A stretch of 64,000 nt of DNA from Phyllobacterium sophorae (GTDB lineage Bacteria; Pseudomonadota; Alphaproteobacteria; Rhizobiales; Rhizobiaceae). Each line of letters starts with the position of its first letter. Positions within the stretch are counted from its first letter, which is position 1. Of this stretch, positions 28,036 to 36,752 are shown piece after piece. The position numbers were made by a program, and so were the translations under genes. The notes beneath the pieces are model-generated. The model searched no databases, was not told where the DNA came from, and saw only the letters and a list, made by a program, of their open reading frames with translations. Location of the stretch: the NCBI RefSeq assembly GCF_003010965.1, contig NZ_PGGM01000008.1, positions 202,352 to 266,351 on the forward strand, given 5' to 3'.

Positions 28036-28430
28036 TATTCGTGAATGCATCAGCGGTCATTTCTATCATCGATGGCGAAGAGGACGCTGTTGTCCTTTCC
28101 GCACGGATGACTCAAGCTTCGCCCATCTACATATCGCCGGTGGTTATTTTTGAAACTGTGGCTGGTCTTGCCCGCAAGCGCGCTTCACCGATGGAGGTAG
28201 CCGAACGATCGGTCGATATATTCATCGAACAGACGGATGCCCAGATCATTGATATAACTGCCGAGATTGGCCGGCATGCCGTCAACGCATTCAACACGTT
28301 TGGCCGGGGCCGCCACAAGGCCAGTCTCAATATGGGCGATTGTTTTGCCTATGCGTGCGCGAAGGCACACAATATGCCGCTGTTGCTCAAAGGCAATGAC
28401 TTCCCCTACACCGACATCGAAGTGGCTTGA
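28032..28430 (+). CDS. VapC-like PIN-domain protein with a substituted active-site residue
   Basis: This 132-residue PIN-domain protein is of the class that begins M-I-x-V-D-A-S-A. Here the opening is MIFVNASAVISII: the first catalytic Asp is replaced by Asn (codon AAT at residue 5). The other acids remain: Glu in VIFETVAGLARK, Asp in MGDCFAYACA and Asp in GNDFPYTD. PIN nucleases normally need this Asp for metal binding, so the toxin may be weak or dead. It overlaps the restored antitoxin frame by four bases. Loss of activity would explain why the antitoxin could decay. Confidence 0.85.
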   Translation: MIFVNASAVISIIDGEEDAVVLSARMTQASPIYISPVVIFETVAGLARKRASPMEVAERSVDIFIEQTDAQIIDITAEIGRHAVNAFNTFGRGRHKASLNMGDCFAYACAKAHNMPLLLKGNDFPYTDIEVA

Positions 28431-28445
28431 GTCGGCCGACGGCGT

Positions 28446-29381
28446 CTACCCCAGCTCGGAACGCCAGGGTGGATTTGCACCAGCCCGCGAAACAGTCACT
28501 GCGGCGGCCTTCACGCCGAGCAGGAGCGCATCGCTGATCTGCGCCCCGGTCAGCGCGGTGAGCGCGGCCTTCGTCAATAGCCCGCCCTCCTCAAGGCATG
28601 CCAGCACACCGGCGGTAAACGTATCGCCGGCGCCGACCGTATCGACAACCGGCACTTTCTGGGCCGCGACATGGACGGTGAGATCTGCGGTATAGCCCGT
28701 CACACCATCGGCGCCGTGGGTAACGAGAATGAACTTCGGTCCCTGCTTCCCAGCGGGGACAATCCAGCGCCGTGCAATCTCGTCCATGGTCCCGCTTTCG
28801 CCGAACCAGCGCATGTCCTCATCGGAAATCTTGACGATATCGGTCATGGCGATCATACGGCGCATGCGGGCGAGATGCTTTTCCTTGTCGGGAATGAATC
28901 CCGGCCGGATATTCGGGTCGAGGATGATCACGCGCTTTTCGTGCTCGCGCGCCATCAGCGCCTCATAGGTCGAGCCGCAGGGTTCCGGTATCAGGCTGAT
29001 GGCGCCGAACTGCAGCGCCGTGACATTGTCGCCGAGTTCGGGCAGGTGTTCGATCGCGAGCGAACGCCCGGCGCTGTTCTCGTCGTAGAACATATAGCTG
29101 GCCTGCCCATCGGTCAGGCGCACGAAGGCCAGCGTCGTCGGCTGCGGAGAAATATGCGCATAGCGGGTGCCGACATGATTGGCGGTAAGGCTGTCGAGCA
29201 GCATCTGGCCGAAGAAATCGGAAGAAATTCCCGAAAAAAACTCGGTCGGAACGCCGAGCCGTCCAAGAGCAATCGCCGTATTGAACACGGCACCGCCGAC
29301 ATAGGGCGCAAATGCGGGTTCCCCGGCCTCGCTCTTGCGCTGCAGCATATCGATGAGGGCTTCACCACAACATAAAATCAT
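28446..29381 (-). CDS. frk: PfkB-family fructokinase
   Basis: This 311-residue ribokinase/PfkB sugar kinase opens ILCCGEALIDML, has the glycine-rich YVGGAVFNTAIALGRLG substrate segment and ends with the PfkB signature VVDTVGAGDTFTAGVLACL containing the catalytic Asp and anion hole. ATP-dependent phosphorylation of fructose is most likely, since it sits beside the frc uptake genes. It follows the FucU gene by three bases and shares the strand with the ROK regulator, so all three form one unit. Other ketose or sugar substrates cannot be excluded. Confidence 0.9.
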   Translation of the reverse strand: MILCCGEALIDMLQRKSEAGEPAFAPYVGGAVFNTAIALGRLGVPTEFFSGISSDFFGQMLLDSLTANHVGTRYAHISPQPTTLAFVRLTDGQASYMFYDENSAGRSLAIEHLPELGDNVTALQFGAISLIPEPCGSTYEALMAREHEKRVIILDPNIRPGFIPDKEKHLARMRRMIAMTDIVKISDEDMRWFGESGTMDEIARRWIVPAGKQGPKFILVTHGADGVTGYTADLTVHVAAQKVPVVDTVGAGDTFTAGVLACLEEGGLLTKAALTALTGAQISDALLLGVKAAAVTVSRAGANPPWRSELG

Positions 29382-29384
29382 TGA

Positions 29385-29822
29385 TCAATCTTTCTCAGGA
29401 TATACGACACCCTTGCGGATGATAATATTGGCATAGAGCCGCGGCTCGCTTGTCGCAACAATGGTATGGGCATTTTTCACACGCGCATAGAACGCATTCC
29501 CGTCAAGCGCAACCAGCGCGTAATCCGGCGCCCGCCGGGAGCAGACCGCTTCCATCTCCTCATGCACGGGATCGGTAAGCGATGGATTACCTTTAACCGA
29601 CGCGCGGAATAGGGCTTCCGGCACGAAATCATCGACTGGCAGTACTTGCAATATGGCATCGAGCAGCGGGATGAGCGGCAGCCCATCGGCACGGATCAGC
29701 CGCCTTGCATGTTCCAGCGCCGGGTAATTGCCATCGACCAGGGCGATCTCGTCGCCGTGGCCCATGGCGCGCAGCGTCGCCAGCAGCTCCGGCCCCAGCA
29801 TCGCGGGAATTCCAATCAACAT
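29385..29822 (-). CDS. fucU: RbsD/FucU-family sugar mutarotase
   Basis: This 145-residue cytoplasmic protein of the RbsD/FucU fold interconverts sugar anomers so that a kinase or isomerase gets the right form. The opening MLIGIPAMLGPELLATLRAMGHGDEIAL contains the conserved catalytic GHGD, and the late YANIIIRKGV is family-typical. It lies between the ROK regulator and the fructokinase with only two and three bases between stops and starts. The specific sugar is not fixed by sequence; fructose/ribose-type use is inferred from neighbours. Confidence 0.88.
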   Translation of the reverse strand: MLIGIPAMLGPELLATLRAMGHGDEIALVDGNYPALEHARRLIRADGLPLIPLLDAILQVLPVDDFVPEALFRASVKGNPSLTDPVHEEMEAVCSRRAPDYALVALDGNAFYARVKNAHTIVATSEPRLYANIIIRKGVVYPEKD

Positions 29823-29824
29823 GA

Positions 29825-31051
29825 CTAGTCAACCTTCCTGAAAATCTTCTGTCCAAGCAGAAAGCGGTCGGATAGCGGCAGGCTGGCTGCCCCCAGCGCC
29901 CGGGCGTGAATGCCCACCGTTCCTTCGAGGATGGCGGGCAGTTCGATGCCTTCAAGATCGAATGTCTCGACATGCTTGCGGACTGCTTCGACGATACACG
30001 CGCGCACGCTGACCGGCATCCAGCCATCGATGATGGCGGCCTCGAAGTCCACGACGGAAGACGAAGCGACAACCGCTTGCGCGATCGCCTTGCCGGCGGT
30101 GTCGATCCAATCCTCCAGCTCGGCGCCCATGACGCCCCAGTCCTCAGGCGAGGCCCAAAGCGGCGAAGGATCCCGCCCCAATTCGGTCACGACCCTCTCG
30201 AGCGCGGTGATCGAGGCGATGTCGATCAGCTGCCGCGCGGCGCCACCTGGTCCCGGCACCGGCATCGAACCCAGCGCTCCGGCATTGCCGCTGCGTCCCG
30301 CATAGAGGCTGCCATTGATGACGATGCCACCGCCGATGAACGAGCCTATGTAGAAATAGACAAAATCATTGACGTCCTTGGTCTGGCCGAACACCAGTTC
30401 GGCGCCGCAGGCGGCCGTCATGTCATTTTGAAGATAGACCGGAAACGGGCACAGCGCAGTGACCCGCGCGCGGATATCGCAACCGCGCCACTGGTCCATG
30501 ATCTCCTGGGGCGCTCCGACCGTATCGGCCCATTTCCACAGTTCAAACGGCGCGGCAATGCCAATTCCGGAAATCCTGTCGCGCTGCTTCTTGGTCAGTC
30601 CGCGCATCATCTGCGCAATACCCTCCTTCGCAAAGCGGAAGATCGGTTCCGGCGCCGGATAGTCATACGGCACGTGCAGCATGGAACGGATCTGACCGAG
30701 AAAATCAATCAGCACCAGATCGGCGCTGCGGCGCCCGATCTTCAGGCCAAGGAAGAAGGCACCCTCAGGATTGAGCGACATCGGAATGAGCGGCTGGCCG
30801 ATACGGCCGCGCAATGGTTCCTCGCGTGACAGCAGCTCATCGGCTTCCAGCATGCGCATGATGATCGAGCTTGTCTGCGCCGAAAGTCCCGTCATGCGGG
30901 CGATCGCCGTCTTGGCGAGACTGCCATGCTGGCGCAACAGTGACAGGACCACACGCTCGTTGTGGTCGCGCATGCCGCTCTGGTTTGTACCGTGATGGAG
31001 CGTCGGCCTGGTTCCTCCCGTGCCGCTGCGCTCCGAAACTCGAATGCCCAA
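29825..31051 (-). CDS. frcR: ROK-family transcriptional repressor of the fructose-type locus
   Basis: This regulator of about 408 residues has an N-terminal winged HTH (RVVLSLLRQHGSLAKTAIAR, then LSAQTSSIIMRMLEADELL) and a ROK sugar-kinase-like sensor domain with GSFIGGGIVINGSLYAGRSG. The TTG at 31051 was taken because GGAGGAG lies five bases ahead; a longer TTG start at 31105 falls inside a long inverted repeat. It is divergent from the frcB-type gene and heads the mutarotase-fructokinase unit, matching the FrcR arrangement known from Sinorhizobium. Confidence 0.88.
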   Translation of the reverse strand: MGIRVSERSGTGGTRPTLHHGTNQSGMRDHNERVVLSLLRQHGSLAKTAIARMTGLSAQTSSIIMRMLEADELLSREEPLRGRIGQPLIPMSLNPEGAFFLGLKIGRRSADLVLIDFLGQIRSMLHVPYDYPAPEPIFRFAKEGIAQMMRGLTKKQRDRISGIGIAAPFELWKWADTVGAPQEIMDQWRGCDIRARVTALCPFPVYLQNDMTAACGAELVFGQTKDVNDFVYFYIGSFIGGGIVINGSLYAGRSGNAGALGSMPVPGPGGAARQLIDIASITALERVVTELGRDPSPLWASPEDWGVMGAELEDWIDTAGKAIAQAVVASSSVVDFEAAIIDGWMPVSVRACIVEAVRKHVETFDLEGIELPAILEGTVGIHARALGAASLPLSDRFLLGQKIFRKVD

Positions 31052-31099
31052 ATGGGACTCCTCCAACAATCCGCTGACAATGGAGATATCCGGCAAAGC

Positions 31100-31137
31100 T
31101 GTCAATATTAAATCAGAGTGATTTATTAATGTTGACA
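31100..31137. promoter_or_regulatory. Long inverted repeat between frcR and frcB, candidate ROK operator
   Basis: TGTCAATATTAAAT and ATTTATTAATGTTGACA form imperfect complementary arms (outer TGTCAA/TTGACA exact) around a 7-base centre. The right end contains TTGACA, which could be the -35 box of the frcB promoter, so repressor binding would block it directly. Confidence 0.6.
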
Positions 31138-31272
31138 GGTTGCAAACAGTGGTATTTGCTAGGGTCCAACACTTGGCCGGGAGGATAACTGTCCGAGATG
31201 TTCAACGCTGAACCAGGGTACGACCGTCGTCGGCCCGTCGCGCATTGGCGCGATTTATAGGGAGGAAGTGAC

Positions 31273-32307
31273 ATGCGTAGAAGTTTCTATCTGAAATCGA
31301 CTGTTTTGGGTGCTGCCGCTGTGGCAGTTGCCGCATTTGCCGCTCCGGCGCAGGCTGCCGGTGTGGGCGCCTGCCTGATCACCAAGACCGACACCAACCC
31401 CTTCTTCGTCAAGATGAAAGAGGGTGCCCTTGCCAAGTCCAAGGAGCTCGGTGTTGAGCTGAAGACCTATGCCGGCAAGATCGACGGCGACAGCGAAAGC
31501 CAGGTTGCCGCCATCGAAACCTGCATCGCCGATGGCGCCAAGGGTATCCTGATCACCGCATCCGACACGGCCGGCATTGTCTCCTCGGTCAAGCAGGCAC
31601 GCGATGCGGGTCTCCTGGTCATCGCTCTCGACACGCCGCTCGATCCAGCCGATGCGGCCGATGCGACATTCGCCACCGACAATCTGCTTGCCGGCGAGTT
31701 GATTGGCAAATGGGCTGCCGGAACCCTTGGCGACAAGGCAAAGGACGCCAAGATTGCATTCCTCGACCTCCTACCGTCACAGCCAACCGTTGATGTTCTG
31801 CGCGACCAGGGCTTCATGAAGGGCTTTGGCATTGACGTCGTCGACATCAACAAGATCGGCGACGAAAAGGACCCGCGCATTGTTGGCCATGACGTGACCA
31901 ACGGCAATGAAGAAGGCGGACGCAAGGCGATGGAAAACCTTCTGCAGAAGGATCCGGGCATCAACGTCGTTCACACGATCAACGAGCCTGCCGCTGCCGG
32001 TGCCTATGAGGCATTGAAGGCTTTTGGCAAGGAAAAGGACGTCCTCATCGTTTCCGTTGATGGCGGCTGCCCGGGCGTGAAGAACGTCGAAGCCGGCGTC
32101 ATTGGCGCAACCTCGCAGCAGTATCCGCTGATGATGGCATCGCTGGGTATCGAAGCGATCAAGAAGTTCGCCGACACGGGTGAAAAGCCCAAGCCGACCG
32201 AAGGCAAGAGCTTCTTCGACACGGGCGTCTCGCTGATCACGGACAAACCGGTGCCGGGCCTTGAATCCATCGACGTGAAGACCGGCACGGCCAAGTGCTG
32301 GGGCTGA
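31273..32307 (+). CDS. frcB: Fructose-type sugar ABC transporter, periplasmic binding protein
   Basis: This 344-residue ribose/fructose-class binding protein has a Sec signal peptide ending [11 protein letters not shown]. Mature landmarks are [53 protein letters not shown] and [15 protein letters not shown], matching FrcB of rhizobia, which binds fructose and related sugars. The start has GGGAGG nine bases ahead. A stem-loop separates it from the permease gene, as is usual for a highly expressed binding protein. Its likely repressor is the divergent ROK protein. Confidence 0.93.
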   Translation: MRRSFYLKSTVLGAAAVAVAAFAAPAQAAGVGACLITKTDTNPFFVKMKEGALAKSKELGVELKTYAGKIDGDSESQVAAIETCIADGAKGILITASDTAGIVSSVKQARDAGLLVIALDTPLDPADAADATFATDNLLAGELIGKWAAGTLGDKAKDAKIAFLDLLPSQPTVDVLRDQGFMKGFGIDVVDINKIGDEKDPRIVGHDVTNGNEEGGRKAMENLLQKDPGINVVHTINEPAAAGAYEALKAFGKEKDVLIVSVDGGCPGVKNVEAGVIGATSQQYPLMMASLGIEAIKKFADTGEKPKPTEGKSFFDTGVSLITDKPVPGLESIDVKTGTAKCWG

Positions 32308-32341
32308 TCTGGCCCGATTGACAGAAATATTAGCAGGCGAG

Positions 32342-32365
32342 GAGAGGACGGTGTAACGTCCTCTC
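32342..32365 (+). terminator. Intercistronic stem-loop after frcB
   Basis: GAGAGGACG pairs perfectly with CGTCCTCTC around GTGTAA, 35 bases after the frcB stop. The following sequence is not a T-run, so partial read-through into frcC is expected; the structure probably stabilises the frcB message. Confidence 0.65.
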
Positions 32366-32436
32366 TCCATACTTTATCGGATTGTAGAGCCTCGCATCAT
32401 TTCAACTCATGCGTTAATGACCCAGGGAGCTGACCC

Positions 32437-33519
32437 ATGACAGAGACCAAAACAACATCAGAGCCGGCGCAGGAGTTCGAGCGCGTGCTTTCACAAAGCG
32501 CGACGGCTGTTGCCAGTTTCGACACCCATGAGAGAAGCCCGCTTGAAAAGGTCCGGCATTTCCTCCATTCCAGTCCGGCTTCCGTGCCGCTCATCGTTCT
32601 GGTGCTGTCACTGATCATCTTTGCCGTCATTGTCGGCTCGCGCTTCTTCACGCCGTTCGCACTGTCGCTCATCCTGCAACAGGTGGCCATCGTCGGCATT
32701 GTCGGCGCTGCGCAGACGCTCGTCGTCCTGACTGCGGGCATCGACCTTTCCGTTGGCGCCATCATGGTGCTGACGTCCGTCATCATGGGTCAATTCACGT
32801 TCCGCTATGGCATGCCCGTAGAACTCGCGATCCTGTGCGGCGTGGCGCTCGGCGCGCTGTGCGGCTTTATCAATGGCGTGCTGATTGCCTATTTGAAGTT
32901 GCCGCCCTTCATCGTGACCCTCGGCACCTGGCAGATCTATCTGGCAACGACCTACATCTATTCCGCCAACGAGACGATCCGTGCCCAGGATATCGAGACG
33001 AATGCAAGGCTGCTGCAGTTCTTCGGCGAGAAGATCAATATCGGGGGGGCCACCTTCACCTATGGTGTCTTCGCCATGCTCGTCCTCATCGCCATCCTTT
33101 GGTATGTGCTCAATCACACCGCCTGGGGCCGTCATGTCTATGCCATCGGCGATGATCCCGAAGCGGCGAAGCTTTCCGGCGTCAGGACCAAGAAGGTTCT
33201 CATTACGGTTTACGTACTGGCCGGTCTCATCTGCGCCCTGGCCGGCTGGGCTTCGATCGGACGCAATGGTTCGGTTTCTCCGCAAATCGGTCAGTTCGCC
33301 AACATTGAATCCATTACAGCAGTGGTGATCGGCGGCATGTCGCTCTTTGGCGGACGTGGCTCCATTCTCGGCATGCTCTTTGGTGCATTGATCGTGGGCG
33401 TCTTCTCCTTCGGCATGCGCATGTACGGTACAGACGTTCAATGGACGTACCTTATCATCGGAGTATTGATCATTCTGGCTGTTGCCATCGACCAGTGGAT
33501 CAGAAAGGTAGCAGGCTGA
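32437..33519 (+). CDS. frcC: Fructose-type sugar ABC transporter permease
   Basis: This 360-residue permease of the RbsC/XylH family has about ten hydrophobic helices and a long (~55 residues) hydrophilic N-terminus, as in FrcC. Conserved pieces include VVLTAGIDLSVGAIM, NGVLIAYLKLPPFIVTLGT, IGDDPEAAKLSGVRTKK (the ATPase-contact loop) and SITAVVIGGMSLFGGRGS. The stop overlaps the ATG of the ATPase by one base. An SD-like GGGAG lies upstream of the start. Confidence 0.94.
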   Translation: MTETKTTSEPAQEFERVLSQSATAVASFDTHERSPLEKVRHFLHSSPASVPLIVLVLSLIIFAVIVGSRFFTPFALSLILQQVAIVGIVGAAQTLVVLTAGIDLSVGAIMVLTSVIMGQFTFRYGMPVELAILCGVALGALCGFINGVLIAYLKLPPFIVTLGTWQIYLATTYIYSANETIRAQDIETNARLLQFFGEKINIGGATFTYGVFAMLVLIAILWYVLNHTAWGRHVYAIGDDPEAAKLSGVRTKKVLITVYVLAGLICALAGWASIGRNGSVSPQIGQFANIESITAVVIGGMSLFGGRGSILGMLFGALIVGVFSFGMRMYGTDVQWTYLIIGVLIILAVAIDQWIRKVAG

Positions 33520-34298
33520 TGTCAAGAGAACCCATCCTCACCGCTCGCGGCCTGGTGAAACGCTATGGACGTGTCACGGCTCTCGATCACGCGGATTTCG
33601 ACCTCTACCCCGGCGAAGTGCTGGCGGTGATCGGCGACAACGGCGCCGGGAAATCCTCCCTGATCAAAGCGATTTCCGGCGCCATTCATCCCGATGAAGG
33701 CGAGATGACGCTCGAAGGCAAGCCGATGCATTTCCGCTCGCCCATGGAAGCGCGCGATGCCGGCATCGAGACCGTCTATCAGACGCTCGCCCTCTCGCCT
33801 GCGCTGTCCATCGCCGACAATATGTTCCTGGGCCGCGAGATCAGAAAGCCCGGTATCATGGGCACCTGGTTCCGCATGCTTGATCGCAAGGCCATGGAAA
33901 AGCGGGCGCGCGACAAGCTCACTGAACTTGGCCTGATGACCATCCAGAACATCGGCCAGGCGGTGGAAACGCTCTCCGGCGGTCAGCGTCAGGGCGTTGC
34001 CGTGGCGCGTGCTGCCGCCTTCGGTTCCAAGGTCGTCATCATGGACGAGCCGACGGCAGCGCTCGGTGTCAAGGAATCCCGCCGTGTCCTCGAACTCATC
34101 CAGGATGTGAAAAAACGCGGATTGCCGATTGTGCTGATCTCGCACAATATGCCACACGTGTTCGAAGTGGCGGACCGTATCCACATTCACCGGCTGGGCA
34201 AGCGCCTTACCGTGATCGATCCGAAGGAATACACGATGTCGGATGCCGTTGCCTTCATGACCGGCGCCAAGACCCCCCCGGCACAATCCATCGCATAG
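33519..34298 (+). CDS. frcA: Fructose-type sugar ABC transporter ATPase, single-domain
   Basis: This 259-residue ABC ATPase has Walker A GDNGAGKSSLIKA, Q-loop VYQTLAL, signature LSGGQRQGVAVAR, Walker B VVIMDEPTAALG and switch-His LISHNMPHVF. Most ribose-class importers use a double-domain ATPase; the single-domain form is the FrcA type. Start at 33519 overlaps the frcC stop; an upstream-open frame was ignored. Completes the frcBCA importer. Confidence 0.94.
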   Translation: MSREPILTARGLVKRYGRVTALDHADFDLYPGEVLAVIGDNGAGKSSLIKAISGAIHPDEGEMTLEGKPMHFRSPMEARDAGIETVYQTLALSPALSIADNMFLGREIRKPGIMGTWFRMLDRKAMEKRARDKLTELGLMTIQNIGQAVETLSGGQRQGVAVARAAAFGSKVVIMDEPTAALGVKESRRVLELIQDVKKRGLPIVLISHNMPHVFEVADRIHIHRLGKRLTVIDPKEYTMSDAVAFMTGAKTPPAQSIA

Positions 34299-34313
34299 AG
34301 GAAATGAGTGAGA

Positions 34314-35003
34314 ATGAAGCGTTCCGAAGTCAATGAGATCATCCGCGAGAGCGACAAGTTCATCCGCTCGTTCGGCTATGTCATGCCGCCTTTCGCCTAT
34401 TGGTCACCGCAGGAACTGAAGGCCCGTACCTCCAGCGATTCCAAGGCCATCCTTCAGGCGCGTCTTGGCTGGGACATCACCGATTACGGACAGGGCAAGT
34501 TCGATGAACTTGGCTTGTTCCTCTTCACCACCCGCAACGGTAATCAGCAAGACCTGAAAAAGGGCGGCGGCATGCTCTATGCCGAGAAGATCATGATCTC
34601 GAGGGAGAGGCAGCTGTCCCCGATGCACCGCCATATCGTCAAGGCGGAAGACATCATCAATCGCGGCGGCGGCACACTCGTCCTCGAGCTGTTCAATTCC
34701 AATCCCGACGGCAGCGTCGATGAGAAGACCGATGTTGAGGTGGCGACCGATGGGCGTATCGTGCGCCAGAAGGCTGGCGGCCTGTTGAAGCTCAAGCCGG
34801 GTGAGAGCGTCACCCTGCTGCCGGGCAACTGGCATGCATTCTGGGGCGAGGGCGGTGACGTCCTGATCGGCGAAGTCTCGACGGTCAATGATGACCTGAC
34901 CGACAATATCTTCCGCGAACCGATCGGGCGTTTCTCCTCGATCGACGAGGACGAGGCCCCCTTGCACCTGCTCGTCTCCGATTATGACAAATGGCTTGCT
35001 TGA
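34314..35003 (+). CDS. D-lyxose ketol-isomerase family cupin protein
   Basis: This protein of about 229 residues belongs to the cupin family first annotated as an auxiliary component of sugar ABC transporters and later shown in some members to isomerise D-lyxose and related sugars. Metal-ligand candidates are in LSPMHRHIVKAEDIINRGGG (His, His, Glu) and PGNWHAFWGEGGDV (His). The ATG at 34314 suits the family opening KRSEVNEII; a GTG two codons earlier has better spacing from AGAGGA. It is in the frc operon, between the transporter and a kinase. True substrate is unknown. Confidence 0.82.
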   Translation: MKRSEVNEIIRESDKFIRSFGYVMPPFAYWSPQELKARTSSDSKAILQARLGWDITDYGQGKFDELGLFLFTTRNGNQQDLKKGGGMLYAEKIMISRERQLSPMHRHIVKAEDIINRGGGTLVLELFNSNPDGSVDEKTDVEVATDGRIVRQKAGGLLKLKPGESVTLLPGNWHAFWGEGGDVLIGEVSTVNDDLTDNIFREPIGRFSSIDEDEAPLHLLVSDYDKWLA

Positions 35004-35021
35004 TTGGCGCGGCAAAACAGT

Positions 35022-35648
35022 ATGTTGATCACGCTCGACGATCTGGTGCCTGAGCTGCTGGCCCGCGCGGCGAAGACCAAGCGGCTGATCGTGGCCATAG
35101 CCGGCCCCCCGGGAGCCGGCAAATCCACCGTGGCCGCGACGCTCTGCGCGGCCATCAACGCCCGCGATCCGGTTGCCGCAGCCGTCGTGCCGATGGATGG
35201 GTTCCACCTCGACAATGCCATACTCGACGCGCGGAACCTGCGCAAGCGCAAGGGTTCGCCACCGACATTCGACTGCGCCGGCTTCGAGGTGCTCCTGACG
35301 CGCCTGCGCGACACCAGCGAAGATGTCGTCATCCCGTTGTTCGACCGCAAGCTTGATCTGGCACGGGCCGGCGCGGGTATCGTCATGGCAAGCCAGCGCA
35401 TTCTTTTGGTCGAAGGCAATTACCTTTTGCTCAACCTGCCGCCCTGGGACCGGCTGGCACCGCTCTTCGACGTGACAATTTTTCTTGATGTGGACCGGAT
35501 CGAACTGGAAAACCGGCTGGTGCAGCGTTGGCTCGGCTTTGGCCATAATGTCGGCTCGGCACAACAGCGCGCCTTGTCAAATGACATGCCCAATGCGGAA
35601 CTCGTTGTCGAAGAGTCGCGGGATGCGGATTATACCATCAGCAATTGA
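35022..35648 (+). CDS. frcK: P-loop kinase of the fructose-type operon (FrcK-like)
   Basis: This is a P-loop NTPase of about 208 residues related to uridine kinase and pantothenate kinase. Walker A is AGPPGAGKSTVAAT near residue 36 of the frame, followed by VPMDGFHLDNAIL (Walker B-like acid and substrate His) and LLVEGNYLLL. A gene of this type closes the frc operon of Sinorhizobium meliloti, where its role is unsettled. The start ATG at 35022 is preferred to a TTG 18 bases earlier, but neither has a clear ribosome site. Confidence 0.85.
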   Translation: MLITLDDLVPELLARAAKTKRLIVAIAGPPGAGKSTVAATLCAAINARDPVAAAVVPMDGFHLDNAILDARNLRKRKGSPPTFDCAGFEVLLTRLRDTSEDVVIPLFDRKLDLARAGAGIVMASQRILLVEGNYLLLNLPPWDRLAPLFDVTIFLDVDRIELENRLVQRWLGFGHNVGSAQQRALSNDMPNAELVVEESRDADYTISN

Positions 35649-35669
35649 TCGTTTTATCCACAACGATTG

Positions 35670-36479
35670 TCAGCTCCGGGGCGAAAGCTGCGTTGCCATA
35701 TCGTCCATGATCGCGGCGGCAGCGACGCGGGTAATCCCAGCCCAGGACCTGAGGACGTCAGGCGTGATCCGATAGGCGGGGCCGGTTACCGAGATACCCG
35801 CGATCAGCTGCCTGTCAGCGGAATGAATTGGCGCCGCAACGCAACAGATACCGGTCTCATGTTCTTCCCGGTCATAGGCATTGCCCTCGGCGCGGATAAA
35901 TTCGATTTCACTAAGCAGAGCCTGGCGGTCAGCGAGCGTGTTTGGCGTAAACTTCCGGAAACTGATCCGACCCAGTCGCGCGCGCAATTCATCATCGGGC
36001 AGAGCGGAAAGCGCCGCCTTGCCGACGCCGGTACACCAGGCTGGCGCAGTATTGCCGATCTGCGAAACCATGCGTATGTTTTGCCGGCTTTCAATCTTGT
36101 CGACGTAGACCACATCTGTGTTGCGCAGAACACCGAGATGGACCGTCTCGCCGGTCGCCTCGTGCAATCTGTGCAGATGCGGTTCGGCTATCGTGCGGAA
36201 GCGGTTGCTGGCCCAGGCCTTCGCAGCGAACTGCAGCAGCCGCAAACCGAGCTCATAGGAGTGGTCGCGGTTGACAGTCAGCAGCCCTTCCTCGATCAGG
36301 TTGGAGATCTGCCGGTGCAGGGTGCCACGCGGCTGGTTGGTGAGTTGAAGCACGTCGGTAAAGCGCAGCGGTCCGGACGAAGCGGCGATGATATCAAGGA
36401 CGGCGATAGCCTTGCCGAGCGTGCCCGTTCCTGCCGGTTCCCTGACGTTTTGCGCACGGATGGGCAGGCTTTTTTTCAC
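35670..36479 (-). CDS. IclR-family transcriptional regulator
   Basis: This 269-residue regulator has an N-terminal winged HTH (TLGKAIAVLDIIAASSGPLR, TNQPRGTLHRQISNLIEEGL) and the IclR effector domain (GETVHLGVLRNTDVVYVDKI, APAWCTGVGKAALSALPDDE, YDREEHETGICCVAAPI). The GTG at 36479 was chosen for the GGGAGG seven bases ahead and the normal IclR length; the frame runs on upstream without a better start. It is divergent from the sugar-oxidation operon, with a perfect palindrome in the gap, so it should control that operon and itself. Confidence 0.9.
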   Translation of the reverse strand: MKKSLPIRAQNVREPAGTGTLGKAIAVLDIIAASSGPLRFTDVLQLTNQPRGTLHRQISNLIEEGLLTVNRDHSYELGLRLLQFAAKAWASNRFRTIAEPHLHRLHEATGETVHLGVLRNTDVVYVDKIESRQNIRMVSQIGNTAPAWCTGVGKAALSALPDDELRARLGRISFRKFTPNTLADRQALLSEIEFIRAEGNAYDREEHETGICCVAAPIHSADRQLIAGISVTGPAYRITPDVLRSWAGITRVAAAAIMDDMATQLSPRS

Positions 36480-36708
36480 GACCCGGCCTCCCGGATCTTC
36501 CCGCACCGGTTCACCCCCATTACATTGGAACGGATCGCAGGTCCGGCGCAGCGCTCGTGCAACCGTCCGCCATGCCTGCTGAAGGACTGCCGATTCTGGC
36601 CCAACTCTAACAACCTCCGCAAGAATTTTCAGTTGTGTGAAGCTGTAAAAAGGCGTCACATCTTGACTTGTTCCATTCTAGTATGACAATTCAGCATAGT
36701 CAAACTAT

Positions 36709-36725
36709 GTTCCATATAATGGAAC
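36709..36725. promoter_or_regulatory. Perfect palindrome GTTCCAT-ATA-ATGGAAC, candidate IclR operator
   Basis: Two 7-base arms are exactly complementary around ATA, 28 bases upstream of the SDR start. An extra half-site GTTCCAT lies at 36670-36676. IclR-type regulators bind short palindromes of this kind close to their target promoters. Confidence 0.65.
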
Positions 36726-36752
36726 TCCTATTAATCCTGGGAGACCACCACC

